The notes: a model not told the origin generated them from the sequence alone. A stretch of DNA of 64,000 nt from Panax quinquefolius (GCA_020205615.1 CM035156.1:18503128-18567127); one strand, 5' to 3'; shown: positions 49,084 through 59,629, numbered from the stretch's first letter. A program made the numbers and translations.

Positions 49084-50075
49084 TTGGAGCCTGCCCTTAG
49101 CTTAACATCTTGAATCTTACTACTCCAATCTTTATCTTTTTTATTAATCTTTTTTTCTCTTTCCCCTTTTTCTGGGATTATATATATTTACAGATTGGTG
49201 AGGAGTGCAACTTCATGAATCACTTGGAAATGAATAGTTCCCTTCAATTCGACGGGCTAGATGATTTTAGAAATGAACAATATCTCATGTCTTTGCCGGA
49301 AGAAGGGACGAATTTCCCCAAGTCTTTATCTCCCGAAAGCTACAGCTACACCTCTTTCCTTACCACCACGGATCATCAAGAACCCAACAACAATCATAAG
49401 AATAATATTGAGATTTATGAGCGTCCTTCCAAGCAAATCAAGACTAACCCTTGGAAGTCTATCCCCATTAACCATGTTTCCGCCAACGCTTCTTCTTCTT
49501 CATCCTCGTCATCCTCCCACCTAATTTCATTCGCGAATTTTACTTCACAACCTACCGATTCACACACACGTTGTGGAGATGTAGTCATCACCCCCGTGGT
49601 GGTGCCCAAGGATGAGATAGTGTCATATGAGGATTATCTGAACCAAGCGTATAAGTCGGAATCATATGGTTCTTTAGATTATAAAATCAGCTACTCATCG
49701 GAATTAGGGGGTGTAGGGCCGACTAAGAGGTCCAGTATTAGAGCTCCTTTGCACGCTCAAGATCATGTCATCGCGGAGAGAAAGAGGAGAGAACGGCTCA
49801 CCGAGCGCTTTATAGCTCTTTCTGCTATTGTTCCTGACCTAAAGAAGGTATGGAAGTACTGCTTACATATATATACTCCTCTTCTATTTCTTTCATGAAA
49901 ATCATTTACTAGTGCTATATATACTTGATTTTTTTAAAAGAAGTATTTGTGATTATAATTCCTCCAGTGAGGCTAGATCAACTAATTTTTGTTTTCGAAA
50001 ATCACACCTAGTCTGATATACCAAATTGTTTCGTATCCATTTTGTAAACTAATTAATATACGAGTTAAATATACT

Positions 50076-50112
<37 letters not shown>

Positions 50113-50672
50113 TTGGACAAAGCATCAGTACTTGGAGATGCTATTAAGTACTTGAAACACCTTCAAGAACGAGTAAAATTGCTGGAGGAACAGATCAAGA
50201 AGACGAAGTCTGAGGAAACAATCAATAGTTCTAAGCTTTTTGCTTGCGATGATTCTTCTTCGTGTAATGAGAACTCTGGCGGCTGCTTCAATAAAACACT
50301 TCCTGAAATAGAAGCAAGAGTCTCAGAAAAGAATGTCCTTATCAGAATACACTGCGAGAAACAAAAGGATTCATACCCAAAATGCTAAGCGAGATAGAGA
50401 AGCATCATCTCACTGTCATCAACAGTAGTGTCTTGCCATTTGGGGGTTGTACCTTGGATATCACCATAGTTGCTCAGGTAATTTCAACGTACCCTAACCT
50501 TGTAACATTTGGTCAACTCCTATTGATCGTTGACTGCAATTATTTCATAATACTGATCATTGTTAATTTGTTATACTCATCAAAAAAACCTCTTCAATTC
50601 TTGCAGATGGACGACGAATTTTGCTTAACACTGAATGGTCTTGTGAGAAATCTACGAACCGCTTTGCAATAA
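48985..50672 (+). CDS. bHLH transcription factor, subgroup IVa (bHLH18/19/20/25-like); exon-3 frameshift as given
   Basis: A nuclear DNA-binding regulator expected to bind G-box/E-box promoters as a dimer. Four exons have GT-AG introns: 48985-49020, 49194-49847, 50113-50477 and 50607-50672. The first exon encodes 12 residues. The N-terminal half is acidic and serine-rich with a poly-Ser run. The basic region begins near residue 203 with HVIAERKRRER, giving the His-Glu-Arg set that reads CACGTG. Helix 1 contains FIALSAIVPDL, intron 2 falls after KK, and helix 2 is DKASVLGDAIKYLKHLQERV followed by a short zipper. The end (EIEKHHLTVINSS, then DDEFCLT) is the ACT-like C-terminus typical of IVa. 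The full reading would be about 373 residues. As given, one base appears missing at the GG run 50367-50368, causing a stop at 50386 after about 321 residues; the downstream frame continues intact from 50382 into exon 4. Relatives regulate ER bodies (NAI1), iron responses and, as BIS/TSAR, iridoid and saponin genes. The specific role here is unknown. Confidence 0.9.
49048..49080. repeat. (CA)n microsatellite in intron 1
   Basis: About 16 CA units in the 173-bp first intron of the bHLH gene. Confidence 0.95.
50081..50106. repeat. (TA)n near the 3' splice site of intron 2
   Basis: About 13 TA units end six bases before the acceptor AG at 50111-50112, in the place of the usual pyrimidine tract. 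Confidence 0.9.
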
Positions 50673-51625
50673 ATTTCGTTACACATGATCAATTCCAGCT
50701 TGTTCAAAGAATCACCAAAGTTGTCGATACATATCAAGAGTGCACTAAAACCATTAAAGAACTAGATATCGACCTCCTATATATAGTTGCATGCATGTTT
50801 ATGGAGTAATATCCTTTAATTGTTAGACCAGTTTATTTAATCGTGTCATTAATTCTCCCTTTTTGCATGATGGAATATTTCTACATCATGTTTAATTGTT
50901 TAGCTACCCATGTGCTGTAAAGAATGATTTTTTTGAGGGAGGAAATTTCGGTCGACTATTTTTCTCCTCTGTTATTGTATTCACAAGTATTTTACCAATT
51001 TTTATTTTCTTTTTAATCTTTCTAGTGGGGAGACTCCCATAAATGTTTTCTTTTTCAGAAGTTTGTGAAGTTTTTAGATGGCTTAAGATTTCTACTTCCG
51101 GCAAAAGCTCTTTGTGTAATTTGCTATTACTTAAAATATGTAATGAAACAATGATTTGATCTTCCATGTATTACTTGTCTTAATTGGCTGATTTAGATTG
51201 TGAAGAGACCAGCTATAAATGGAACTTGTGTTTATGAATATTCATCCTTCATTCCCCAAAAAAATCTTAATTTGATTTTTTACAATAAATTCGCAAAATT
51301 CTAAAATTTAATTTTAATATATAAAATAATCTAATGTTTGTCAGCAAAATCATCAAAATTGAAACAAATCTTATTATTATAAAAAATAAATTCTCATCAA
51401 TTTTAAATTTTATGATTTCAGAAAATTAAATCCAAATAGTTAAAGTATAAACTTTTTTTAAAGTTAAATGAGGGTATTATTGGAAAAATAATATCAAAAT
51501 AGCATTAAAAAAGAAAGGGACAAATAGATTTGAAATTTTTTAAAAAAATTAGGACAAATAAACTTGGACAGGAGGATTATTAAATGGATAGGGTGATAGA
51601 GAGAAATCAAGTGCATGATATAGGA
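50673..51625. other. 3' region of the bHLH gene and AT-rich intergenic DNA
   Basis: Exon 4 ends with TAA at 50670-50672. The downstream DNA is AT-rich, with AATAAA-like motifs too common to pick a poly(A) site. An 87-codon minus-strand frame at 50904-51167 has low-complexity lysine-rich composition and no recognisable motif. Confidence 0.5.
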
Positions 51626-51628
51626 ATT

Positions 51629-51945
51629 ACTCCCTCCGTCTCTAATTATTTGACGTTTTAGAGGTGGACACAAGAATTAAGATAATGATTGAAAAATATT
51701 AAATATAGTACTCAATTGTCTATTAATACCTTTAAATCTTTTGTTGGGATAAAGGGAGTTTTGTTGGGATAAGAAGAATTTTGTTGGGATAAAGAGAGAG
51801 AAAGAATTTAAAGTATCAAAAAAAAAAGGAAGAGTAATGAGGGATAATTTTGGAAAAAATTTCATTAATTCTTCTAGATTTAAACAAACGTTAAATAATT
51901 AAAAACAAATAAAAAATTCTAAAATATCAAATAATTAGGTAATCC
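51629..51945. mobile_element. Stowaway-like MITE
   Basis: The left end, TACTCCCTCCGTCTCTAATT, is the classic Stowaway-type terminal sequence. The next block ATTATTTGACGTTTTAGA is mirrored at the right end by TCTAAAATATCAAATAAT (51918-51935). There is no coding capacity. The extreme right terminus is degenerate. Tandem TTTTGTTGGGATAA units lie at 51739-51795. Confidence 0.65.
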
Positions 51946-52269
51946 CATTGGGTTAGCCCGGTAATGAAGGAGGTTTGCTCCCTTTCTTTTATGATTTTCT
52001 GAATTCTAAACTTAGGGGTCAGCACCAAGGAGAATTTTTATAAATGCATTACGTGGATGTTAGGGTGAGCATTTAAGATCGCTCAAGGAAGAATTTATTC
52101 TATGCTAACGCATAAACTGCCCAAAGAAAGCCTGACAATTCAAACCAAAAAAAAAAGTATTTGCATATACAGAAATTAAATGACATGTTTGAAAAGCATT
52201 ATAATCAAAAAAAGTCATTATCGTCAGGGTCATTATCCCCATGTCAAGGTCATTAAAAAGAAAAGCCTA
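51946..52269. other. intergenic DNA
   Basis: Nothing recognisable, apart from sequence flanking the next element (CATGTCAAGGT near 52241, which recurs at 53058). Confidence 0.5.
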
Positions 52270-52277
52270 GGTCCATG

Positions 52278-53053
52278 CAGAGTTGGCTTTGGGTCAGGTC
52301 TATAAGGGTTACCGTCCGGACTCCGGAGTTTACAGTTGAGGAGGGCTTAAATTTTTTTATAAATTTATATATATGTGTATAAAAAAAATAAAAAAATAAA
52401 AAAAAAAAGAAATTGACGCATGTAATTGTGTAAAGAAGCCGTCAATCTTTTATATATTCAACCTCAAGAAAAACGTCTTGAGTAGAAGTAAGTCCATATT
52501 AATTATAAAATATAATATAAAACAAATTAATAAATACGGGGCACAAAAAAAAAAATCCTTCGCAAACAATTTTTTTTCTTCTAATGATTCTTCTCTTCTT
52601 CAACAGAGTTGGAAAATAAATCATCCTCTAGCTAGAGCAATTTTTTTAAAGATACTTATAAAATCTTGATGTATAAATTTTGTAAATTGTAATACATTTC
52701 TTTGTTAACTTTTTCTTATTTATTATTTGATTCAACAAAAAATTTGGCTGGAATTCTTTTTCTTTATAATTAGAAGTTTCTAGTGGAAGAAAATACGCTC
52801 AAAATCCAGGTTTTATTGTTCTTTGTTAATTAGTTTTATTGTTTTTTATTGTGTTGTATTTATTATAAAAATTAAAAAATATTTCCTAAGAAACAACTTT
52901 CCGAAAATCTCAAGAAACAAAGAAAGAAAAAAAAAAGAAATTGCTCAAAGTTTAAGAAAATCTTTTAATAAAATTAATTAGTTGATAATTTATTTATTTT
53001 TTTTATTTAATTTATATAAAATCCTACCATAAAAAAACTCAGAACCGACTTTA
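52278..53053. mobile_element. non-autonomous hAT-like element
   Basis: Left end CAGAGTTGGCTTTGGG and right end, read inward, TAAAGTCGGTTCTGAG match at 10 of 16 positions and fit hAT-type termini (CAGAG). The flanking 8-mers GGTCCATG (52270-52277) and AATCCATG (53054-53061) agree at six of eight positions, as expected for an old 8-bp duplication. The interior is A/T-rich without a transposase. Confidence 0.5.
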
Positions 53054-53227
53054 AATCCATGTCAAGGTAACTAAAAAGAAAATAATACCTAGTAAAATGG
53101 TGTTTTATTGTATTTTAATCTATCTTAAGAGCTTACCTCTCTTCTTCATCTGATATATGACAACTTTGACTGCTGCGGCCCCAATCCAATGATGAGTCCG
53201 GAAATTGAAGTTCGAATGAGTAATGCT

Positions 53228-53477
53228 ACGCAGGCCGATTTATTGGACGGGTGAAATTTTTAATTTTTTTATTTGTGACTATAAAAAATATTCTAGTATT
53301 TATTTTAATAAAATTTTATAAAATATAGACTCGTATAATCTTATTTTTTGTATATATATCTAAATTACAATTCAAAATACTATATTTTGTAAAAATTCAT
53401 ATTAAAATAAATACTAGACATTTTTTGGGAGTCAAACAATTTTTTTTTGAAAATGTCCAATAAAAATGTCAGCCAAG
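53228..53477. mobile_element. foldback MITE of about 250 bp
   Basis: Long terminal inverted repeats. The left arm starts GGCCGATTTATTGGAC and the right arm ends GTCCAATAAAAATGTCAGCC. Inner blocks also mirror (TAGTATTTATTTTAATAAAA, and TATATATATCTAAATTACAA near the centre). The whole unit is nearly one palindrome with no ORF. Confidence 0.65.
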
Positions 53478-53860
53478 ACTTAATTCAGTTCGAATTTAAG
53501 AGAAAAGCGTGGTGTTTAGAGTCTTCAGTAAGAAAATCCCAGTCTGAATATTAATTTAGCGAGATGGATAGAGAAGCTTCACAGTAGTAGCGTCACAATA
53601 TTATTTTTATGTAGGGGATTAATTACGCTAATGAATCATTAATTGGACATCAAATTTTCTTAAATTTAATTTATTAAAATTCGTTCCAATTAATTAATCT
53701 AGCTCTCTTTTTACAGATGGATGCATGACTGTGAATGATCTAGTGAAATTAATTTGCAGATTGCTACTCTGGAGCTCACATGTGCGCAATTAACCTAATA
53801 TATATACATATATATATAGAGAGAGAGAGAGAGAGAGTCCGATTTTTATCCGGACTCCCG
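53478..53860. other. intergenic DNA with (GA)n
   Basis: No gene. (TA)n and a (GA)n tract lie at 53800-53837. Confidence 0.6.
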
Positions 53861-53875
53861 CATTTTCTTAAAATG

Positions 53876-54140
53876 GAATTTTTTTTTTTTTTTTTATTTT
53901 TTTTTAAAACAACTAAAAAAAAAAATAATTATGGGCTAATTTTACATGTACTGATGTTTTGGGTGTGATTTGGATACATATAACAAAACATATGCATGCG
54001 ACTATGCATATATATTTTTGGTATAGATATCCAAATCACGCCCAAAACATCAGATATGAAAAAATTTCAGCCCCATAAATTTTTATTATATTTTTTTAGT
54101 TGTTTTAAAAAAAAAAAAAAAACAAAAAAAATTTGGTCCG
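53876..54140. repeat. large palindrome (foldback) with homopolymer arms
   Basis: Arms are about 100 bp with a loop of about 50 bp. The left arm has a poly(T) tract, AAAACAACTAAAAAAAAAAA, ATTATGGGCTAA, then GATGTTTTGGGTGTGATTTGGAT (53952-53974). The right arm mirrors it: ATCCAAATCACGCCCAAAACATC (54029-54051), CAGCCCCATAAA, then TTTAGTTGTTTT and poly(A). The right arm is also the start of the tail repeat found at 640 and 56195. Confidence 0.8.
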
Positions 54141-54174
54141 TTTTTACTCCTATTAAAATCCTGACCGGATCTAT

Positions 54175-54220
<46 letters not shown>

Positions 54221-55065
54221 TCTTTTTGGTATATTTACAATCCTGGGAATATTCTAGCTAGCTAATTAAGGATATTTTTAATTCATACAACCTTTTATTT
54301 CAATTTTGCATCACTACGTTTTTTTGGGCCTTCTGAAGAAACAAATTTCTGCCTTGTAAACTCTCACCTATAGTATTCGGAGTTTTGCACCATGCACGTA
54401 TGTTGCTGAACTTATAGTCTTCAGCTAGACTTTTAGAGAAATTGAGCAGAGGAAGAAAACAGAATAGAAAGATATATTACTTCATGATATCTAACTTTAG
54501 TCCCAAGATAAGATACTTATAAGCTTACTAGTACAATATTCTAGATAATTCATCTCAACCCTACATCCTTTATTAATAGCTAGTTATTTATCACCCTTGG
54601 ATTGAACGCTGACATCACCTAACAAACTACCTAGTGTTTTCTTTTACGCCATCAGAACTCCTTGCATGCATGTGGGTTCCTTAATTTGTCTCCTCGACCT
54701 TCTTAGCTCATTTAGTGTGAACAAGTCTTCCAAATTTCATCCTCTTCTAGCTCCATTTGATCACCGCCTCTTTTTCTTTAATCGATTAGGCGTGATGATT
54801 CCCCTCATTTCTGTAGAATCTCCATTAGTAGTTGTTCCTCCTTGTTTTCCCCTTCTTTTCCTTTTTGTGTTGTTGTTTGCTTCTTCATTGATATGAATTA
54901 GTCTGCCGTCAGGGACTCATGTTTGTATCAATACTCACCCTTTCACGAGACACCTTGTCCTCAAGGTGAAAAGTAGGATAGGTATTCTGGAATTGGGAAG
55001 TAGATGTCCATGTAGCCTCTTCCAATGGTAACCCATCCCAATTAACGAGATATTGGGTACGAGTA
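54093..55065 (-). mobile_element. chromovirus C-terminal region with chromodomain, degraded
   Basis: A minus-strand frame at 55130-54909 encodes the end of a Ty3/gypsy integrase protein with a chromodomain: QYLVNWDGLPLEEATW, then a short helix region, YPTFHLEDKVSRE. Chromodomains tether integration to histone-marked chromatin. The aromatic Trp in NWDG and the ATW motif are kept. Beyond 54955 the tail continues in broken frame (poly-acidic, as in 56749-57072). The type differs from the Tekay-like C-terminus of element C, so this is another chromovirus lineage. A plus-strand fragment abuts at about 55065. Confidence 0.7.
54179..54216. repeat. (TA)n microsatellite
   Basis: About 19 TA units at the same position in the tail repeat as 735-772 and 56289-56337. 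Confidence 0.95.
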
Positions 55066-56194
55066 GCTGACGCATTGAGTAGAAGATCATATGCGGGTAC
55101 GAGTGCGATATTGTCAATGCAAAGGCCCATTTTGTATGACTTGCAAAGGATGGAGATAGAGTTAAAGACTCCAGGGACCCACGTGATGATGGCAAATGTA
55201 CAAGTAGAACTGACTTTAATCTATAAAGTTAAAAAGCGCCAAGCTACGCACTGGAGTTGATCGCGTATGAAAAGAAGAAAGTGGAAGAAGGTGCTATTCC
55301 GGAAGCAAGAATCGATGAAGAAGGAATACTACGAGTCAACTCCAGACTTTGTGTTCCTAACGATTCTTACTTGAAGTATAAAATCATGATGGAGGCGCAC
55401 AACACACCGTTTGCAATACATCCTGGGAGTACCAAAATGTATCATGATCTTCGACATACATTTTGGTGGAGCAATATGAAAAGAGACATCGTAGATTTTA
55501 TCTCAAGGTGTTTAACATGCCAATAAGTCAAGGCAGAGCATCAAGTGCCAAAAGGTCCATTGCAACCACTTGAAATTCCAGAATGGAAGTGGGAGCACAT
55601 TACCATGGATTTCGTTACTGGTCTTTCCAAGGTTTCTCAAGCCATAGATGTGATTTGGGTCATTGTTGATAGATTTACCAAGTTTGCTCATTTCTTACCT
55701 ATACGAGAAACTTATTCACTTGAACGTCTTGCTCGTTTATACATAAATGAGATTGTAAGACTACATGGTATACTAGTATCCATAGTTTCTGATCGAGACC
55801 CAAGATTCACTTCATGATTTTGGGTTAGTTTATAAAAAGCTATGGGCACAAATTTACGATTTAGTTTGGCATATCATCCTCAAATGAACAGGCAGTCGGA
55901 GAGGACTATTCAAACTCTTGAGGATTTATTAAGACTCTGTGTCCTTGACTTTAAAGGAATTTGGGACAAGTTCTTGCCATTGGTGGAATTCTCTTACAAC
56001 AATAGTTATCAAGCAAGTATTGGCATGGCTCCATTCGAGGTGTTGTATAGACGCAAATATCGTTCTCCAGTATGCTGGGATGAGGTGGGTGAAGCAACGT
56101 TGTTGGGACCAAAATTAGTATGCATGACAACGGAAAAGATTTAAATGATCAGGCAACGTATAAAGACCTCACAAGATCAACAAAAGAGTTATGT
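55066..56194 (+). pseudogene. Tekay/Del-like RNase H end and integrase, best-preserved copy
   Basis: A plus-strand pol fragment. It starts with the RNase H end (LSRRSY at 55075). A linker and the integrase zinc domain follow at 55257-55526, with HNTPFAIHPGSTKMYHDLRH and CLTC (all four HHCC ligands). The core at 55545-55817 has [35 protein letters not shown] and DRDPRFTS. The second core part at 55842-56144 has SLAYHPQMNRQSERTIQTLE, the E of the catalytic set, and NNSYQASIGMAPFEVLY. Three stops or shifts separate the four open blocks (55527, 55818, 56145). Similarity stops at about 56194, after KSYV-equivalent sequence and before poly(A)/(TA)n, so the C-terminal domain is absent. Its 3' half equals the fragment at 1-640. 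Confidence 0.85.
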
Positions 56195-56285
56195 TTTTAT
56201 TTTATTTTTTTAGTTGTTTTAAAAAAAAAAAAAAAATTTGGTCCGTCTTTTACTCCAAATCAAGAAGTCCTGGACCGGATCATTG

Positions 56286-56288
<3 letters not shown>

Positions 56289-56337
<49 letters not shown>
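56289..56337. repeat. (TA)n microsatellite
   Basis: About 24 TA units directly downstream of the truncated integrase. Confidence 0.95.
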
Positions 56338-56341
<4 letters not shown>

Positions 56342-56748
56342 TCTTCTTGGTATATTTACAATCTCAGGAATATTCTAGCTAGCTAATTAAGGATATTTTA
56401 ATTCATACAACCTTTTATTTCAATTTTGCATCACTACGTTTTTCCGGGCCCTTCAAGAAACAAATTTCGCCTTTGTAAACTCTCACTTATAGTATTCGGA
56501 GTTTTTCACCATGCATCGATATATTCATTGAACTTATAGTCTTCATCTAGACTTTTAGAGAAATTGAGCAGAGGAAGAAAACAGAATAGAAAGATATATT
56601 ACTTCATGATATTTAATTTTAGCCCCAAGATAAGATATTTATAGGCTTACTAGTACAATATTCTAGATAATTCATCTCAACCCTACATCCTTTATTAATA
56701 GCTAGTTATTTATCACCCTTGGATTGAACGCTGACATCACCTAACAAA

Positions 56749-57072
56749 CTACCTAGTGTTTTCTTTTCTGCCCCTGCTGTAACCTTGCATGCATGTGGGT
56801 TCCTTAATTTGTCTCCTTGACCTTCTTAGCTCATTTAGTGTGAACAAGTCCTCCAGCTCATCCTCTTCTAGCTCCATTTGATCACCTGCCTCTTTTTTCT
56901 TTAATTGATTAGCTGTGATGATTCCCTCATTTTCTGTAATCTCCATGTTAGTTTGTTCCTCCTTGTTTTCCCCTTCTTTTCCCTCTTGTGTTGTTGTTGC
57001 TTCTTCATTGATATGAATTAGCTGCTGGTTGGGACTCATGTTTGTATCAATACTCACCCCTTCACGAGACAC
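56749..57072 (-). pseudogene. open C-terminal tail of a chromovirus polyprotein
   Basis: A 107-codon minus-strand frame. It begins within the segment that follows the chromodomain (MSREGVSIDTNMSPNQQ, matching the end of the 54909-55130 frame) and continues as an acidic, E/Q-rich low-complexity region. A basic end (LRRSRRQIKEPTCMQGYSRG) precedes the end of the frame. It is the only intact copy of this tail among three. It has no upstream pol attached, so it is a fragment and not a gene. Confidence 0.6.
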
Positions 57073-57287
57073 CTTTATTAAAATGTGACATCATATTGAC
57101 AAGAAAGAGATAATTTTAAATCTGAATCATGAAATATAAAGTAGAAATAGAGAGAATCCTAGTCCAAGCACCTCACAAATACGAAAGTTAGTCCTTCAAT
57201 TTTTTGGCCAAGGGTTTAGGACCATGCACCAGCCACCCATGTGCTATAAATGGTATTTTTTTATTAATATTACTTGGAGAGACAAAA

Positions 57288-59177
57288 TGTGACGCCCCCA
57301 AAAATAGGTATTCATCACCATCTTGAGTCGCCAAATACATGGTACAAAATTCAAATACAACTTAATAATACAACTTTCGTGTAAAATACGACAAAACATA
57401 ATCTAAGAGTTTAAACAAGAATACCGCTTTCTGATAATATCCATTCTCAATGGAGTCCCTCATGTATAGCGATACAAACTCAAATTCATCTTCATTACAT
57501 TTATTGTCACACTATTTAATGTAATAGTGAGGACTACTAATCTTATCATCCGACCGTCCACTCCGCTTCCCGACTACGTCTCAAATATATTCTCATTTCC
57601 TGAAGAGAACAGTGAATGAAAGGGTGAGCTCAACTAGCTCAGTAAAAAATATTATGACTAAGATAATGCAGAATAAATTTTCATTAGTCTTCAACAATGT
57701 TAAACTGATAAAATACAAAAAACATCAAGTTCAACTGCAACGGGACAAGCAATTCATTAAAAGAGTCAAGTAGAGAATAAAATCAACTATCTTTTATGAT
57801 TTAAAAGGTTTTTCATCACTTTTATCGCGAGACTCAGCTTAATAAATAATCCACACCATCGAATCACCCCTGCACCATGGCCAAGGATATTCTTTAGTAT
57901 CACGACCATAAATTATCCATGCACTACGGGCCAAGGACATTCGTGTATTCATCAATGGTCATGATCATGCCAACAATTGTCCATCAATGCACTACGGGCC
58001 AATGAGGATTTTTATCACATCATTTGTAACATTACGGTCATGATTATACCGAATAATCCCTGGTCATAATCATACCAAGTCCATCTACGCACTACAAAAG
58101 CCCACGATGACTTTCAAAATATAAACATGAGGATGATGACAATGATATAAGAATTCAATAAAATAAGTTCACGAATTAATTTATCCAGAACTAATAACGC
58201 CCAAATTGTCAACATGATACTTTTTTGTAGAATAAAATTCAAGAATGCTCGTAAGAATATTTCCATGAAAAGATATCTTTGGATGAAGCGCAAATATCAA
58301 TGATATTCCACTAATTTCATGGAGTATAAAAGTCAAAACTTTAACCAACCGATTATAATAAAGAATGAAATAACAAAAGAAATCACCGTACGTGATAGAT
58401 AAAGACGGTAGGTTATTCCAACAAAATAATAAATACGGAACGTGTCCCACAGAAAAAGCGCATGCATGTGATATTCTAGCGTAATAATAAAGACGAACCA
58501 AAGTTCTACAAAAAACGATAGACGTGATATTCCAACGTAATAATAAAGATTTAAACCAGTCCGACTTAAAAAGCACGTATGTGATATTCTAACGTAATAA
58601 TAAAGAATGGAACAATGTAAGATTTCACCAAGTATAAGAATCCAGCACAAAGTTATTCCAATGTAATAATAAAGGATGGAATGACAAATGTTCTCTTCTA
58701 TGAATACAAATGAATAACACCTTACCTTTAGAAAATCTGGATATTGGAAAAGTGAAGTAGCGGAATACTTTTCTTCTTTTTTTTACGCTTTTCTCAAGAG
58801 TTTCAATGAATTAGTAAGAAATAATGTAGGAATGAGCTTCTATTTATAGAAAAAGAGAGTGGCTTTGGTCTTAACGAAGGTCAAAATGACTTTGGTAATA
58901 TTGAAGAGATAACTACTATTTACGGGAAAGCAATTAACCTCGAACAATCAAGAGACAAATAACTCTTGGTAATATCAAGAGACAACTACTATTCATGGAA
59001 GGGCAATTAACCCTGGAACACCAAGAGACACGTAACTCTTGAAAAACCGAAAAGGCAAGCGTTACTTATTAAAACTTTAAATCAACGATCCATATTGATT
59101 TACTTATTATAATTTCAACCAACCATTCTAAAAATTAAAGACATCTCCTCATGGAATAATATCAGTACCTAAAAATT
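57288..59177 (-). mobile_element. Ty3/gypsy LTR, minus orientation, truncated (copy of 1714-3617)
   Basis: It starts TGTGACGCCCCC and follows 1714-3617 base by base apart from small differences, including the same truncation point before the plus LTR start. Confidence 0.8.
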
Positions 59178-59436
59178 GTAAGACCTCAACTTTTATAAAT
59201 AAAGATGAATTTTCTATAAATATTATTTTTGAATATTATGGAATAAATTTGATATAATGTTATAGTTGTGGGTAATATTTATAAATTTTGCAAAGTAAGT
59301 TAAAATTGTTATAAAATATTCGTTTTGGTCGAGAATATTCTTTTGTTTGGGAATATTCAGGTATGACTACCAATCATTGGGCCTGAATTCACAACCAAGT
59401 ATTGTCGTAGTTAAAAACGAAAAAATTATCTTTCTA
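59178..59436 (+). mobile_element. Ty3/gypsy LTR start, plus orientation, short fragment
   Basis: TGTAAGACCTCAACTTTTAT and the following 250 bp match 3618-3873. Similarity ends at AAAAATTATCTTTCTATG and unique DNA (CATGGGTACGTAG) follows. This marks the right end of the 3.9-kb duplication. Confidence 0.75.
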
Positions 59437-59629
59437 TGCATGGGTACGTAGATATATGGAGGTCAAGGCCAAGCCAACCAAAAGTGATCATATATAATAC
59501 TCCCAAAACAACTAGACAAGTATCTTAATTAAGAAAATTAAATTGGACATCCCAAAACAATTATGAAGGATCAGTTTGTTAAGTACGCCTTTCAGTCTCA
59601 ATATACAATAGCTAAATTTAATTGCATGT
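59437..59629. other. unique intergenic DNA
   Basis: No gene or repeat is recognised. Confidence 0.5.

Larger units (their letters stand above)
56195..57287 (-). mobile_element. chromovirus 3' tail and flank, second copy in this cluster
   Basis: It aligns with 54093-54960 and 640-1505. Unlike 54955, where the chromodomain continues, this copy leaves the coding similarity at about 57070 (GACACCTTTATTAAAATGTG), so the chromodomain is not present here. 57070-57287 is AT-rich spacer up to an LTR end, identical in layout to 1505-1713. Confidence 0.7.

Noticed and set aside
50361..50390. Possible tiny intron or alternative splice site explaining the bHLH frame change
   Set aside because: No GT-AG pair of suitable size lies between the end of one frame and the start of the next. 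The two frames meet within a few bases in a conserved region, so a one-base indel is simpler.
50904..51167. 87-codon minus-strand frame downstream of the bHLH gene
   Set aside because: Lysine-rich low-complexity product, in the 3' region of the gene, with no recognisable domain. An antisense transcript cannot be excluded, but nothing supports one.
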